Assembly: GCA_019694435.1 (NCBI GenBank)
Contig: JAIBBZ010000007.1
Coordinates: forward strand, 62,001 to 126,000
Origin: Pirellulales bacterium
Lineage (GTDB): Bacteria; Planctomycetota; Planctomycetia; Pirellulales; JAEUIK01
Reading direction: 5' to 3'
DNA: 64,000 nucleotides
Shown in pieces: positions 1-12,087 of this stretch (its first letter is position 1; every line of letters begins with the position of its first letter). The position numbers were made by a program, and so were the translations under genes. Under the pieces are notes generated by a model, which saw only the letters and a program-made list of their open reading frames with translations, did not search any database and was not told the origin of the DNA.

Positions 1-2026
1 CGGGAATCGCATTGAGCGTGTACCAGGCTTCACGGTGCATGAGTTGCTCGCCCGCGGTGCTGTTGACGCCCGAGATGCGGAGAAAGTACACCCGTCGCGC
101 TTCACGGCCGGCGACCTGCAGATGCACCGTCTGCCCGTCGGCGTCGATTTGCACCTGTTCGATCGCGTGCTTGCGGCGATCGATTTCAGGTGAGCCGTAG
201 GTGTCCCAGTAGTGATACGTGAACGAATCGATCGAGTAGGCCTTGGCCTCGTCGGCAGTCTCCGCCCGCAGCGGCTGAGTGAATTTCAAATCCCAACCGA
301 CGGACGTCGCGCGCATCTCGGCAATCTCAAAGGGAGCGTGTCCCGTGTAGACGAGTCGCTGCACGCCCTGTTCTTGCCCGCCGATCGATCCCCAGCCGCG
401 GTTGGTTTCGCCCACCAGCAAGCTGCCATCGGGCGCAAAGGCCAGCCGGTTGACGCCGCATTGAAATCCGCGCCGAAACACGAAGCAGGCCCCCTGCTGC
501 CGGCCACCGACTTCCTCGAGATACACCCGCATCAGCAAGGCATTCGTCACGTCGCCGACGAAGCACTGTCCCGTGAACGGGCCAAATCGCCCGCCCGTCG
601 TGTCCCAGACCGGTTCGCTCGCGGAACGGCAAACAAAGAACGGAAACCATAAGGCCGGCGGGACGAACTCGGGACGCGTGGCGGGATCATCCTCGGGCTG
701 GCCAATGCGATCCGCCCGCCATCTCAAGCTGTCGACGTGCCCGCAGAAGTCGCCTTCGCGCATTTCTTGCAGCTTGCAGGCCGGCACCCATTCGCCTTGG
801 TTATCCGTGCAAAACAAGCGACCGGCCGGGTCGAACGCCAAGCCGTTGGGGCTGCGCAATCCGCTGGCCCAAGGGGTTACGCGGCCATCGTCGGGCGATA
901 CGCGCAGGCACCAACCGCGGTAGGCCACCTTCGAGCGATGCCCTCCGGCGAGACTCGTGTTGAGCGTGATGAACAGCTGGCCGTCGGCCCCGCGCACCGG
1001 GCCGTACAGAAACTCGTGGTAGTCGCCTGAGATGCCGAAATGGTCGCACACGCAGTCAAACTCGTCGGGCAGCCTGTCGCCGTCCGTGTCGCGCAAACGC
1101 GTCACCTCGGGACGCTGGCCGACGAGCACATCTGCGCCGTCGACGGCGAGTCCGAGGATTTCGTGCAGGCCGCGGGCCAGTGGCCGGAATTCGATTGCGT
1201 CGAGATCGTCGGCCGTCGGCTGAGCAATCTGCCAGATCTCGCCGCGGCGGGTGCCGACCAGCAGGCTGCCGTCGGGACGAAAGGCCAGCCCGCCCACTTC
1301 GATCTGACGATCTTCTGGCACCGGCAAAGTGAGCATCCGGTAATGCTGAGCTTCGCCGGCCAACGGAAAGTCATCGTCCAGGCGGCGTTCGAGCCGTGCC
1401 AAGAGCCGCGACGGCGGTACGACGTTGAAATAGACGCTCCAGTCCCCTTCGCGATTGGCCAGCTTCAGCAGGATTTCGTTCTTGCCTGCGCGCAGCGGCA
1501 AGACGGCCCGTACTTCGTCGGGACTATCGCCGCGCTGGCGATCGCGCTGGACGATTTGTTCGCCGTTGACCCACAGGGCGATGCCGTCGTCGGTGCCCAG
1601 ACTCGCGCGCACCGACAGAGGCCGATCGAACTCGATCGTCCGGTACAGGTAGCCCACCGCATCTGGCCCGGGCGCGAGGCGCTTCAGGTCGAACGCGATA
1701 TTCGGATTGATGCTGACCTTGCGCCAGCGGGCCTCGCCCGACTTGCCGGCGTAGCGTCCGTTGAGGTCGATCCCCTGCTCCGGCGGATAGACCGTGGCCA
1801 GGCCGCCACTGGCAGCCAGATCGAAGGGCCCGATGAAGTGCCATCCCGAGGGCCAGCGCCCGTAACCGCTCGCCGCGAGCGAGGCGCGATGCGATTCCTC
1901 GCGTGTCTCGGCACGAACATACACGAGGCCGTCTTCGGCCGGCGACTCGGAGTCTCCTGCTGCCCGCGCAAGGGCGGCAGGATCGATCAGCGCGGCGACC
2001 AGCAGGACGCCAACCCGCAGCTTCAT
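1..2026 (-). CDS. Secreted membrane-bound-dehydrogenase-type beta-propeller protein (C-terminus cut by window)
   Basis: An open frame of at least 675 codons starts at ATG 2026 and runs off the left edge. It begins MKLRVGVLLVAAL, a signal peptide. Residues about 55-200 look like a jelly-roll sugar-binding-type module (HFIGPF; later LWVNGEQI). Then comes a beta-propeller with repeated FAPDGSLLVG-like strands and D-x-D-G-D turns, as in the glucose/sorbosone dehydrogenase-like proteins common in Planctomycetes and Verrucomicrobia. The visible end (EAWYTLNAIP) resembles the usual C-terminus of the family, so little is probably missing. The start codon overlaps the stop of the upstream multi-haem cytochrome gene (ATGA), so the two are probably translationally coupled. 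The likely job is periplasmic oxidation of a sugar or polyol with electrons passed to the cytochrome; the substrate is unknown. Confidence 0.75.
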   Translation of the reverse strand, partial: MKLRVGVLLVAALIDPAALARAAGDSESPAEDGLVYVRAETREESHRASLAASGYGRWPSGWHFIGPFDLAASGGLATVYPPEQGIDLNGRYAGKSGEARWRKVSINPNIAFDLKRLAPGPDAVGYLYRTIEFDRPLSVRASLGTDDGIALWVNGEQIVQRDRQRGDSPDEVRAVLPLRAGKNEILLKLANREGDWSVYFNVVPPSRLLARLERRLDDDFPLAGEAQHYRMLTLPVPEDRQIEVGGLAFRPDGSLLVGTRRGEIWQIAQPTADDLDAIEFRPLARGLHEILGLAVDGADVLVGQRPEVTRLRDTDGDRLPDEFDCVCDHFGISGDYHEFLYGPVRGADGQLFITLNTSLAGGHRSKVAYRGWCLRVSPDDGRVTPWASGLRSPNGLAFDPAGRLFCTDNQGEWVPACKLQEMREGDFCGHVDSLRWRADRIGQPEDDPATRPEFVPPALWFPFFVCRSASEPVWDTTGGRFGPFTGQCFVGDVTNALLMRVYLEEVGGRQQGACFVFRRGFQCGVNRLAFAPDGSLLVGETNRGWGSIGGQEQGVQRLVYTGHAPFEIAEMRATSVGWDLKFTQPLRAETADEAKAYSIDSFTYHYWDTYGSPEIDRRKHAIEQVQIDADGQTVHLQVAGREARRVYFLRISGVNSTAGEQLMHREAWYTLNAIP

Positions 2027-5000
2027 GGTTGATCGCTCCGCGAAAAGGCATCCAGCAAGGTCTGTTCGTCGACCGGGGTATTGCCTTGTGGGATCGCCAG
2101 TCGAACTGTCAGCGCCGTTTCTTGCGCTGGCAACGGCATGACGATCAGCAGGTCGAAACGCCCGTCGCGTTGGTCGAGCTGCCACTGGGCGCCTGCGGGC
2201 AGTTGGGCTGTGCACCAGGTCTGTGGTGCGTCAGTGGCTTGCCACTTCCATACGGCCTGGCCCGGCAGACGTGGCAGCTCGCTGCGGACCGGTTCGCGAT
2301 CGAGGCTGGCCACGCGCAGCCAGGCGTAACTGGTCGTCTCTCCCGAGACGGTCCAGCGCCGCTGGAGAACGCATGCGCCCTGTTCGAGCCTGCCCGTGGT
2401 CTGCTCGCGGAATTGGGCCAGCTCGGATGCCGTCTCGACGTCGCCGGGGCGCAACAATGCATAGCTCCACTGGTACGCGCCGGCCGATTGCCGATAGCCG
2501 CCAAAGCGTACCTGGCGCGGATGGATCCGGCCGTCCTCGGGCGGCATCGCGCCGTATGCCGGATCGGCGGCTTGCGCGGCGAAATCGGGGGGCGATTCGC
2601 GCGTGCTCGTCACGGCCCACGGGAACCCTGCCGGCGCTCGCCAGACGATGGGCCCCAGCGGGCGCGCGGGTCGTCCGCCGCGACCGCTCCAGGCCGGCTC
2701 GGCGTCGAGAAAATCTCCCGTCCAGGCATAGGCCATGCGGCAAGCCTGGGCGTCGAAGGCGAAATGCACGCCGCCGTGGCCCCGGATGGCAATGCTGCGC
2801 GGCGTGAGGTCGGGCAAGAAGGTGCGCAACAGCTCGGGGACGGCGTCGCTGGCCAACGGTTCGCTCGAGGCTGAGCGCACGCCCTCAGGCAGCGGCAGAT
2901 TGCGGCAGGCGATCAGGTAATGCCAGATCGCCTCGCGCTGGCGCGCCGGATCTCCTGCCAACACGTTCTTGTAAGGCGATTGGCCTTGGAAGAAGACCGT
3001 CGGCATGCGCGTGCCCGGCTGGATGCGCTGCGGGTCGATCATCCAGCGCTCGTACCAGGCACGTTCGATACGCTGAGGCACCTTGGCCAGGTCCGGCCCG
3101 CGCGTTCCGCTGCTCGCGTGACCGAGCAGATCGTGACATTTCGTGCAGCCGAACCCTTGCGAGCCCATCAGCGTGCGGCCCGCCTCGGCCAACTCGGGAT
3201 CAGGCTCGGGCAAGCTCGAATCGGTTGCGAGTCGATGTCCCTCGAGCGCGGCGAGCTGCCGCGGAAGTTCGCCGACATTGGCAGTGCCAAAATCCGGCAT
3301 CCGCAGGCTCATCCACGGTCGCGAGCGCGCGTCGCCGGTCAACACGTCGGCCAACGCCTGCGAGCGCAGCTTATATGTGACGGACGTCAACGGCGGCGGA
3401 GCGATCATCTCTGCCGCTTCGGCCGACTGTCCGGCCATGAGCTGCGTGAGCAATTCGCTCGCAAGCCCGCCTTGGGCCCCGCGCTGATGGCACCCGAGGC
3501 AGTTGAAACGCGCCAGGGTCAACCGGGCGGCTTGCCGGGGCGCAGCCGCAGGGGGCCACGCAGCCGCGGTGGCGAGATAGTGTGCGGTGTTTTCGCGATG
3601 CAACGACGAACCGAAGCGCGGGGCCCGGACCGGGGCCTGGCCGGCTGGCGCGAGGCAGCCGCCGGCTGAATGCTTTGCGGACACGGCTTGCCGCACGTGT
3701 TCAGTGATCTTGCCGAGCGAGGGCGCCGCGCTGGGCGAAATCGTTTCGGCGACCAATTGCGGCGCGAGCTCATGACAGGCCTGGCAGCGGCGCTTGGCGA
3801 TCGCCGCGCGTCCGAGCATGCCGGCCTTGTCCGTAGCGCCGGCAGCCTCAAAAGCGCGGCGCAGCTCTGCCGCAGGGTTCGCGGCATCGAACGCCGCGGT
3901 AATCTCGGCGTCGCTCGGCGCAGGCAAAGCAGCCACGGCGGAGTTTTGTGCGTCGCGCGCGATCAGCCAGGTGGCGAGGGCCGTTGCCTGCGTTGCCTCG
4001 AGCCGCAGGTTGGGCATCCGCCCCGCGGGATCAATCGCCTCGGGATGCTGCAAGAATTCGACCAGGTGCGCATTGGCCAGCTTGCTCCCGATCCGGGCGA
4101 GCGTCGCGCGGGCCGGACGCTGCCCCTGGCGGAGGTGGCAGACGGTGCAGCCGATCGTGTTGAAGAGCGCTTCGCCTTGCGCAGCCAACGCGTCGTCCCG
4201 AGGTGGAACCTCGGCCGGCGCGTCGCTGGCGGCAAGCAGCCTGGCAATGGCCCAGCGCTCGGCGCGATCGGTTGGGCCGTCGGCGAACACGCGGGGCATG
4301 GTCGCTTCCGCCCGGTAGGCCTGAGGATCGTCCAGCCAGGCCGCGACCCAGGCCCGGTTCAGACGAGGCGCATGCAGCTCCAGGCGCGGCGCAGGGCGCA
4401 TCGGACGTCCAGGCTGCTCTGCGTGTCCCTCGGGTCCGTGGCACCGAATACAGTTGTGTTCCTCGAACATCAACTGCCCGGCGTCGAACGGGTCGAGATC
4501 GCCCGTGGCTGGTTGTTCCTGATGAGCGGCGGGCACCCCCCAGCTCGACGCGGGGATCGGTTCGCGGGCGAAGAAGTCACTTTCCCACGACAAGCGCAAT
4601 TGCGCATCGGGGGCGGCAGGCGCAAAATCGATTTCGACCGCATGCCAACCCAGCGGCATGGCAAAGGGTTCGCTCACCGTCTCGGCCGGCTCGTCGGACT
4701 TGCTTTGCAGAACGAGCTGCCCATCGACTCGTACGGAGAGCGTCCCGTGAATAAGCGCGGCCAGTCGATAGCTGGCATCGGCGATCGATTCGAGCTGACC
4801 CGACCATTGAACCGACCACGCCCGGGGCGACAGCCGGGGATCGGGCACCTCGTCCGCCGCGACGAACAGCGTCGGTTCGTCTTCGAGGCGCGAGAACGTG
4901 ATCGAAGCGGACTGGCCGCGATAGGTCGCCAACAGTCCCGGCGCGGGACGGGTGTCGATGCCTTCGTCGTCGTTGTCGCCCGTCGACCCGGCCGGGTTCG

Positions 5001-5109
5001 GCGCCTGAGCACGGCCAGGCTGCACAAGCCCGGGCAGGCAGAGAAACGCCAGCAGCAATGCTTGGCCCGAGATACGTCGATGCTGCCGCGAATGCCTCAT
5101 CCGGGGCAT
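2023..5109 (-). CDS. Secreted PA14-domain multi-haem (five CxxCH) cytochrome c
   Basis: About 1,028 residues. A signal peptide (ALLLAFLCLPGLVQP) is followed by a PA14-like carbohydrate-binding region at about 60-180. Five haem-c sites follow: CIRCH near 220, CTVCH near 321, CQACH near 442, CLGCH near 537 and CTKCH near 655. Methionines in RMPN, RMPDF and TRMPT stretches after several sites could be axial ligands. The C-terminal 250 residues are beta-rich without haem motifs. The frame also offers a TTG at 5136 and an ATG at 5100; ATG 5109 leaves a sensible signal peptide. It overlaps the downstream dehydrogenase gene by 4 nt, so it is probably its periplasmic electron acceptor. Large PA14/cytochrome proteins of this kind are characteristic of Planctomycetes; the substrate cannot be told from sequence. 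Confidence 0.8.
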   Translation of the reverse strand: MPRMRHSRQHRRISGQALLLAFLCLPGLVQPGRAQAPNPAGSTGDNDDEGIDTRPAPGLLATYRGQSASITFSRLEDEPTLFVAADEVPDPRLSPRAWSVQWSGQLESIADASYRLAALIHGTLSVRVDGQLVLQSKSDEPAETVSEPFAMPLGWHAVEIDFAPAAPDAQLRLSWESDFFAREPIPASSWGVPAAHQEQPATGDLDPFDAGQLMFEEHNCIRCHGPEGHAEQPGRPMRPAPRLELHAPRLNRAWVAAWLDDPQAYRAEATMPRVFADGPTDRAERWAIARLLAASDAPAEVPPRDDALAAQGEALFNTIGCTVCHLRQGQRPARATLARIGSKLANAHLVEFLQHPEAIDPAGRMPNLRLEATQATALATWLIARDAQNSAVAALPAPSDAEITAAFDAANPAAELRRAFEAAGATDKAGMLGRAAIAKRRCQACHELAPQLVAETISPSAAPSLGKITEHVRQAVSAKHSAGGCLAPAGQAPVRAPRFGSSLHRENTAHYLATAAAWPPAAAPRQAARLTLARFNCLGCHQRGAQGGLASELLTQLMAGQSAEAAEMIAPPPLTSVTYKLRSQALADVLTGDARSRPWMSLRMPDFGTANVGELPRQLAALEGHRLATDSSLPEPDPELAEAGRTLMGSQGFGCTKCHDLLGHASSGTRGPDLAKVPQRIERAWYERWMIDPQRIQPGTRMPTVFFQGQSPYKNVLAGDPARQREAIWHYLIACRNLPLPEGVRSASSEPLASDAVPELLRTFLPDLTPRSIAIRGHGGVHFAFDAQACRMAYAWTGDFLDAEPAWSGRGGRPARPLGPIVWRAPAGFPWAVTSTRESPPDFAAQAADPAYGAMPPEDGRIHPRQVRFGGYRQSAGAYQWSYALLRPGDVETASELAQFREQTTGRLEQGACVLQRRWTVSGETTSYAWLRVASLDREPVRSELPRLPGQAVWKWQATDAPQTWCTAQLPAGAQWQLDQRDGRFDLLIVMPLPAQETALTVRLAIPQGNTPVDEQTLLDAFSRSDQP

Positions 5110-5298
5110 GATAGTTGGGGCAGTTCGGCGCGACAATCACCGGGCGGCGCTACGTTCCGCTCACCTGGTGGGTCGAAAACGCACCCACAATAAGGCTTGA
5201 TTTGTCGGTCGTGGAGAGCAGGCCGTAACTTTCCGCATTGCAGCTTAACGGGCAAGTCGTTCAACTCCCTGGTACGTCGCTTGCAACTGCTCAAGATT

Positions 5299-5311
5299 GG
5301 GGGGGGGGGGG
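5299..5311 (+). repeat. G13 homopolymer in the 5' leader of the small cytochrome gene
   Basis: Thirteen consecutive G residues lie 35 nt upstream of ATG 5347 and about 20 nt upstream of its ribosome-binding site. Long poly-G tracts are prone to slipped-strand length change, which in other bacteria alters promoter spacing or leader structure. No such effect is shown here. Confidence 0.8.
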
Positions 5312-5346
5312 CGCGACGCGAGATCTTAGTTGAGGAGCCGAGCACG

Positions 5347-5778
5347 ATGAAAAGGTCGTCATGGATTGCCGCGGGGATGCTGGCAGGTGCCGCGTTGTGG
5401 GCCTTGGTGCCTGACTCGTGGGCCGGTGCGCCGAAAGACGAAGACCAGGTAAGCGAGTTCATGCAGCAGAAGTTGGTTCACGCCGAGGCGGTTCTCGAGG
5501 GCGTGGTGCTGGAAGATTTCGAGCAAATCGCCACCGAGGCGCAAAAACTGAGCCTGATCAGCCTCGATTCGACCTGGCAGGTGCTGCAATCGGACGAATA
5601 TGCCAAGCAGAGCGCCGAATTTCGTCGCACGGCCCAGGCGATGGCCAAGGCGGCCGATGAAAAGAACTTGGACGGCTCCGCACTCGCCTACGTCGAAATG
5701 ACGATGAAGTGCGTCAAGTGCCACAAGTACGTGCGCGACGTGAAGAAGTCCAATGCAGCGAAAGCATCGGAAAAATAG
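5347..5778 (+). CDS. Small periplasmic mono-haem cytochrome c (cytochrome c'/c556-like)
   Basis: 143 residues. The signal peptide covers residues 1-26 (hydrophobic GMLAGAALWAL, cleavage after SWA). A helical mature domain ends in a single haem site, CVKCH at 122-126, close to the C-terminus, as in cytochromes c' and c556. GAGGAG at about 5332-5337 fixes the start at ATG 5347, although the frame is open further upstream. A run of 13 G lies in the leader. It is transcribed divergently from the PA14 cytochrome/dehydrogenase pair and could carry electrons for it, but this is inference. Confidence 0.8.
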   Translation: MKRSSWIAAGMLAGAALWALVPDSWAGAPKDEDQVSEFMQQKLVHAEAVLEGVVLEDFEQIATEAQKLSLISLDSTWQVLQSDEYAKQSAEFRRTAQAMAKAADEKNLDGSALAYVEMTMKCVKCHKYVRDVKKSNAAKASEK

Positions 5779-5973
5779 CCGCTCCGTACAAGCCGGAGAA
5801 TCGGTGTGGCCGGAACGAATGGCTGTAGAAAATGCAGGGTCTAAGTGTCTGATCCTGTCGGGGTATCTGTTGCGCCCTATATGTTCATAGGCGACTGATC
5901 TTGTGGTTTCTATTGGGCAGGTTTGCGAGACGATGCGGTCGCCGGGGCAAAGCCTTGCAACCGGTGCCGCTGC

Positions 5974-8432
<2,459 letters not shown>

Positions 8433-8436
<4 letters not shown>

Positions 8437-9608
8437 GCGCTGCGCAATTCGCGGCGCAACGCCTCGCAGAGTCGATCGATGTCAGCCCGGCGCGTATAGA
8501 CATGGCACGACACGCGGATGAGCGGTCGATCCTGCCACAGCGAAACCGGTACTTCGATGCCATACCGTTGCCACAGGGTCTGATGGAGCGCGACGGGATC
8601 GCCCGAGGGCAACGGCACGGCGATCATCGATCCGTACCACGCCCGATCGTCGGGCACGAGCGGCGGCAGCCCGGCTAGTTCTGCAATCTGCTGACGTGCA
8701 TACCGCGCCAAATCGTGCGTGCGCTGGCGAAAGCTTTCGATGCCGATGTCCTCGAGAATATCGATCGCGGCCGGCAAAGCCATAAAAGCCGAAGGATCGC
8801 GGGTGCCCAGCCAGACAAATTCGTCGCGCCAATCGCCGCGTGCGCCGGCCGGCGGAGTGCCCCAACTGATGAGCATCGGCCGCACCTGCGCTTGCACGCG
8901 CGGGGCGGCATAGAGAAATCCTGTGCCGAAAGGTCCAGCGAGCCATTTATGGCAGCTCACGGCATAGAAATCGGCGTCGAGCGTTGCCAGATCCAGCGGT
9001 CGCATAGCCAGGGCATGCGGTCCATCGACGCAAACCAGCACGCCCAGTTCGCGTGCCCGCTGACAAATCGCCTCGACCGGAAGCACCACGGCCGTCTTCG
9101 ACGTGACGTGACTGACCACCAGCAGGCGCGTGCGCGGCGTGATGGCCCCGATGACGCGCTCGACCACTTCGTCGGACGACGTGAGCGGCGTCGGCAGCGC
9201 CACGGTGCGCAGGCTCGCGCCGCCGAGATCGCAGCGCTGCTGCCATAGCCGCGCCACGGCACCGTACTCGTGATCGGTCAGCAAGACTTCGTCACCCGCG
9301 GCAAGCTGCACGCTCTGCGCGACGACGTTCATGGCTGCGGTGGCGTTGTCGAGCAGCACCAGGCTCTCGGCCGCGGTGCCGACCAGCAATCCCAGCCGCG
9401 CCGCCACGCGATGCAGTTCATGTTCGAGATGGCGCTCGAAGAAATCGGCCGGCTGCGACTCGATCCGATCGATCCAGGTGACTCGCTCTTGGCGCACCCG
9501 CCGCGGCGACGGACCAAAGGCGCCATGGTTGAGGTAAGTCACCTCGGGCGGGAATTGCCACTCGGTGCGAAGTGTCTCCCAGCCGGCGTCGTCGTAAGGG
9601 TCGAGCAT
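8433..9608 (-). CDS. Class V PLP-dependent aminotransferase (isopenicillin-N-epimerase-like)
   Basis: 391 residues from ATG 9608. The N-terminal YLNHGAFGPSPRRV is typical of the isopenicillin N epimerase/cysteine-desulfurase-like class V group. DNATAAMN is the cofactor phosphate region, VDGPHAL carries the PLP-contacting Asp and SCHKWLAGPFGTGFLY holds the Schiff-base Lys. No cysteine-desulfurase active-site Cys loop is evident. Candidate roles are racemisation, desulfuration or C-S lyase chemistry on an unknown amino acid. It converges with the sensor kinase gene, sharing TTAA at the stops, so it is probably monocistronic. Confidence 0.85.
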
Positions 9609-9744
9609 GTTCGGCGCGGTCGGCAAGGCCGCGAGGGCGGTTCTTGAGGCTGCCCGGTTGTAGCAGGCAGCAGCCGATCGCGCCTATGACCGCGCTCGCG
9701 CGGCGCAGTGCTCAACGCTTGAGTTGGCCACGAGGGGGATCGGC

Positions 9745-9969
9745 TCAGCCCGGGACGGCCGCCGGCAAGCTGGCAACCGGCATGGGCGCCGGGGCCGCCG
9801 CGCGGCGCGGCACGTTGCCGTTTATCATGACTTCCTGTCGATGAACGGGCACGGATGCAGGCGCTTCGATTCCTAGCCGCACGCGACCGCGGCCGAGTTC
9901 GAGCACCGTGACGACGATCGTGTCGTCGATGACGATCGACTCACTCAACTTCCGCGACAGGACGAGCAT
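9745..9969 (-). CDS. csrA: Carbon storage regulator CsrA (RNA-binding)
   Basis: 74 residues beginning MLVLSRKLSESIVI, the CsrA/RsmA signature. The core VTVLELGRGRVRLGIEAP and VHRQEV is conserved. CsrA dimers bind GGA motifs in mRNA leaders and change translation or stability. The last 20 or so residues are an Ala/Pro-rich tail beyond the usual 60-65 residue core. It stands alone, 136 nt downstream of the aminotransferase start on the same strand, with no flagellar gene or fliW partner in view. Confidence 0.95.
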   Translation of the reverse strand: MLVLSRKLSESIVIDDTIVVTVLELGRGRVRLGIEAPASVPVHRQEVMINGNVPRRAAAPAPMPVASLPAAVPG

Positions 9970-10332
9970 GGCAAGTGCCTTTGTCGGTCGCTAATCTTTG
10001 ACGAGCGAGCCCGGCGCGACCTGCCCATGAGCCCACTCAGCGCAATCCGTGCCGAACGGCGCTTAAGCTAGCAAGCGGGTGTTGGGTTGCTGCTAGCACG
10101 GCGTAAATTCGGCGCAAATGCAGAAGCGGGGCCCTAACGCCTTTGTACCCAGTGGGTTAAGCAACTCGACTTGACGAATTGAGCCCAAATCGCAAGAACG
10201 GCGCGTGGGGCTCGAAATACTCGAGTCGGGTGGAAGACTTGTAGGCTGCCGTGGCACGGACGGCGGCTAAGCCTTTACCTGCTCCCGCTTTCGATCCAGG
10301 ACCTCTCGCGCATACCTCTCGACTCGACTTTC
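9970..10332. other. Divergent intergenic region between csrA and signal peptidase I
   Basis: About 360 bases without a credible gene. It must hold the promoters of csrA (leftward) and lepB (rightward), but I cannot assign -35/-10 elements with confidence. Only a weak 5-bp inverted repeat (CTCGA/TCGAG near 10211-10225) is visible. Confidence 0.5.
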
Positions 10333-12087
10333 ATGGCGAAACGATCTTCCGCACCCTCGAAGGCCACTGCCCCCCCCTCAAAGCAGCAGCCCAAGGTTGA
10401 CAGTACTCGCGAGACGATCGAGTCAGTCGTCATCGCGTTCATGCTCGCCTTCCTGTTCCGGACGTTCGAGGCCGAGGGTTTCGAAATCCCGACCGGCTCG
10501 ATGGCGCCGACGCTGATGGGCATGCACAAGGACTTCGAGTGTCCACAATGTGGCTATGCGTATCAGGTGGGCGCCAGTCATGAGGTCGATTTGGAAACCG
10601 GTCGGCAAACCGGCGATCTGATCAAGAGCGCGACCTGTCCGATGTGCCGATTTCCTACTCGGCTCGACCAAGACAACCCCTTGGGGCGCAGCTATCGCAC
10701 CTACTCCGGCGACCGAATTCAGGCGGCGAAGTTCACCTACTACGGCGGCCAAGAGGCACAGCGTTGGGACGTCACGCTGTTCAAATATCCGCACGGCGCC
10801 GAGACGAACTACATCAAGCGCCTGGTTGGACTGCCAAACGAAACGCTGAGCGTCTGGCACGGCGATCTCTACGTCCGTCCTCAGGGTGAATCGGCCTTCA
10901 AAATTTCGCGCAAGCCTGCCGAAAAAGTCCGCGCCACGCTGCAAGAGGTTTACGACAACGACTACCTGCTCGAGAAGTTGATCGAACGGGGTTGGCCCTT
11001 GCGCTGGCAATCGCGCGAAACGGCCGGCGGCGCGGCTTGGCAAGCCGAAGACCAGGGGCGGCGGTTCAGCGTCACAGCCAAGGCGGACGCGGCGAGTTGG
11101 CTGGCCTACGAGCACACGCCTCCCTCGTGGAACGATTGGCAGGCCTTGGAACAAGGACCCTTGCCGGCGGGTACCTCGGTCTCGCCGCAGCTCGTTACCG
11201 ATTTCTGCGCCTATAACACCGGCGCGACGACTGCGACGGGTCCGCCGAAGAAACAAGCGCTCTTCGCCCAAGGGCTGCACTGGGTCGGTGACCTGGCGAT
11301 CGACTTTACCTGCGACGTGGCTGCCGACACCGGCAAGCTGCTCATCGATCTGGTCGAAGCCGGGCGCCACTACCAGTGTGCGATCGAGTTGTCGTCAGGC
11401 GAGGCCAGCCTGTCGATTGATGGGCAGGTGCTGGGCAAAGCGCACACGCCGGTCCAAGGATCGGGCGAGTATGAACTCAGCTTTGCGAACGTCGACGATC
11501 AACTGTTCCTGTGGGTCGACGGCGACGTGATCGAGTTTCCCGAGAGCGTCGGCGGCGGCCTCCCGTACCCGACACCCAGCGCCGCGCGACCGCAACCCGA
11601 CGATTTGCGACCGGCCCGAATCGGGGCCCAAGGAGCCAAGGTCGACGTCCGTCATTTGCGGCTCCGGCGCGACATCTACTACATCGCCTGCCGCGCGCCG
11701 CGGCAGTTTCCCGACTACAGCATCAGCATTGACGACTACGATCCCAATTGTCCGCTGTTCTCCCAACTCGACGAGCAACACATTCGCCGCATGATGTCCG
11801 ATCCGAACGTGTGGGGTTTTTTCGACGGCCGGCGGCCCGTCGAATTTGTGATGGGCGCTAATCAGTTCTTAATGTTCGGCGACAACAGCTCCGCGAGCAT
11901 GGACAGCCGGCTCTGGCTGCGCTCGGACAACTCCGGCGATCCGGCGCTCGTCGATCGCAGTTTGTTGATCGGCAAGGCAATGTTCGTCTACTGGCCGCAC
12001 GCCTGGGAAACGCCGGTCTCGATCGACGTCGTGGGCTATCCCGTGCCTTTCTATCCGAACTTCCGGAAGTTCCGCCTCGTGCGGTAA
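10333..12087 (+). CDS. lepB: Signal peptidase I with zinc-ribbon and large inserted domain
   Basis: 584 residues against 200-320 for most signal peptidases I. One membrane anchor (residues about 29-44) is followed by the catalytic Ser56 in PTGSMAPT and general-base Lys162 in NYIKRLVGLP. The late conserved box GDNSSASMDSRLW lies near 515-527. Two insertions stand out: a zinc ribbon between Ser and Lys (C70, C73, C102, C105) and about 330 residues between the Lys box and the late box, partly beta-rich (DLAIDFTCDV, IELSSGEASLSIDG), which may form a lectin-like sandwich. It cleaves signal peptides outside the inner membrane. The zinc-ribbon form is familiar in Planctomycetes; the purpose of the insert is unknown. 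Confidence 0.9.
   Translation: MAKRSSAPSKATAPPSKQQPKVDSTRETIESVVIAFMLAFLFRTFEAEGFEIPTGSMAPTLMGMHKDFECPQCGYAYQVGASHEVDLETGRQTGDLIKSATCPMCRFPTRLDQDNPLGRSYRTYSGDRIQAAKFTYYGGQEAQRWDVTLFKYPHGAETNYIKRLVGLPNETLSVWHGDLYVRPQGESAFKISRKPAEKVRATLQEVYDNDYLLEKLIERGWPLRWQSRETAGGAAWQAEDQGRRFSVTAKADAASWLAYEHTPPSWNDWQALEQGPLPAGTSVSPQLVTDFCAYNTGATTATGPPKKQALFAQGLHWVGDLAIDFTCDVAADTGKLLIDLVEAGRHYQCAIELSSGEASLSIDGQVLGKAHTPVQGSGEYELSFANVDDQLFLWVDGDVIEFPESVGGGLPYPTPSAARPQPDDLRPARIGAQGAKVDVRHLRLRRDIYYIACRAPRQFPDYSISIDDYDPNCPLFSQLDEQHIRRMMSDPNVWGFFDGRRPVEFVMGANQFLMFGDNSSASMDSRLWLRSDNSGDPALVDRSLLIGKAMFVYWPHAWETPVSIDVVGYPVPFYPNFRKFRLVR

Noticed and set aside
3670-5193. A 507-codon plus-strand open frame opposite the multi-haem cytochrome
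   Set aside because: The opposite frame has five CxxCH sites, a PA14 region and a signal peptide; this one has no recognisable domain.
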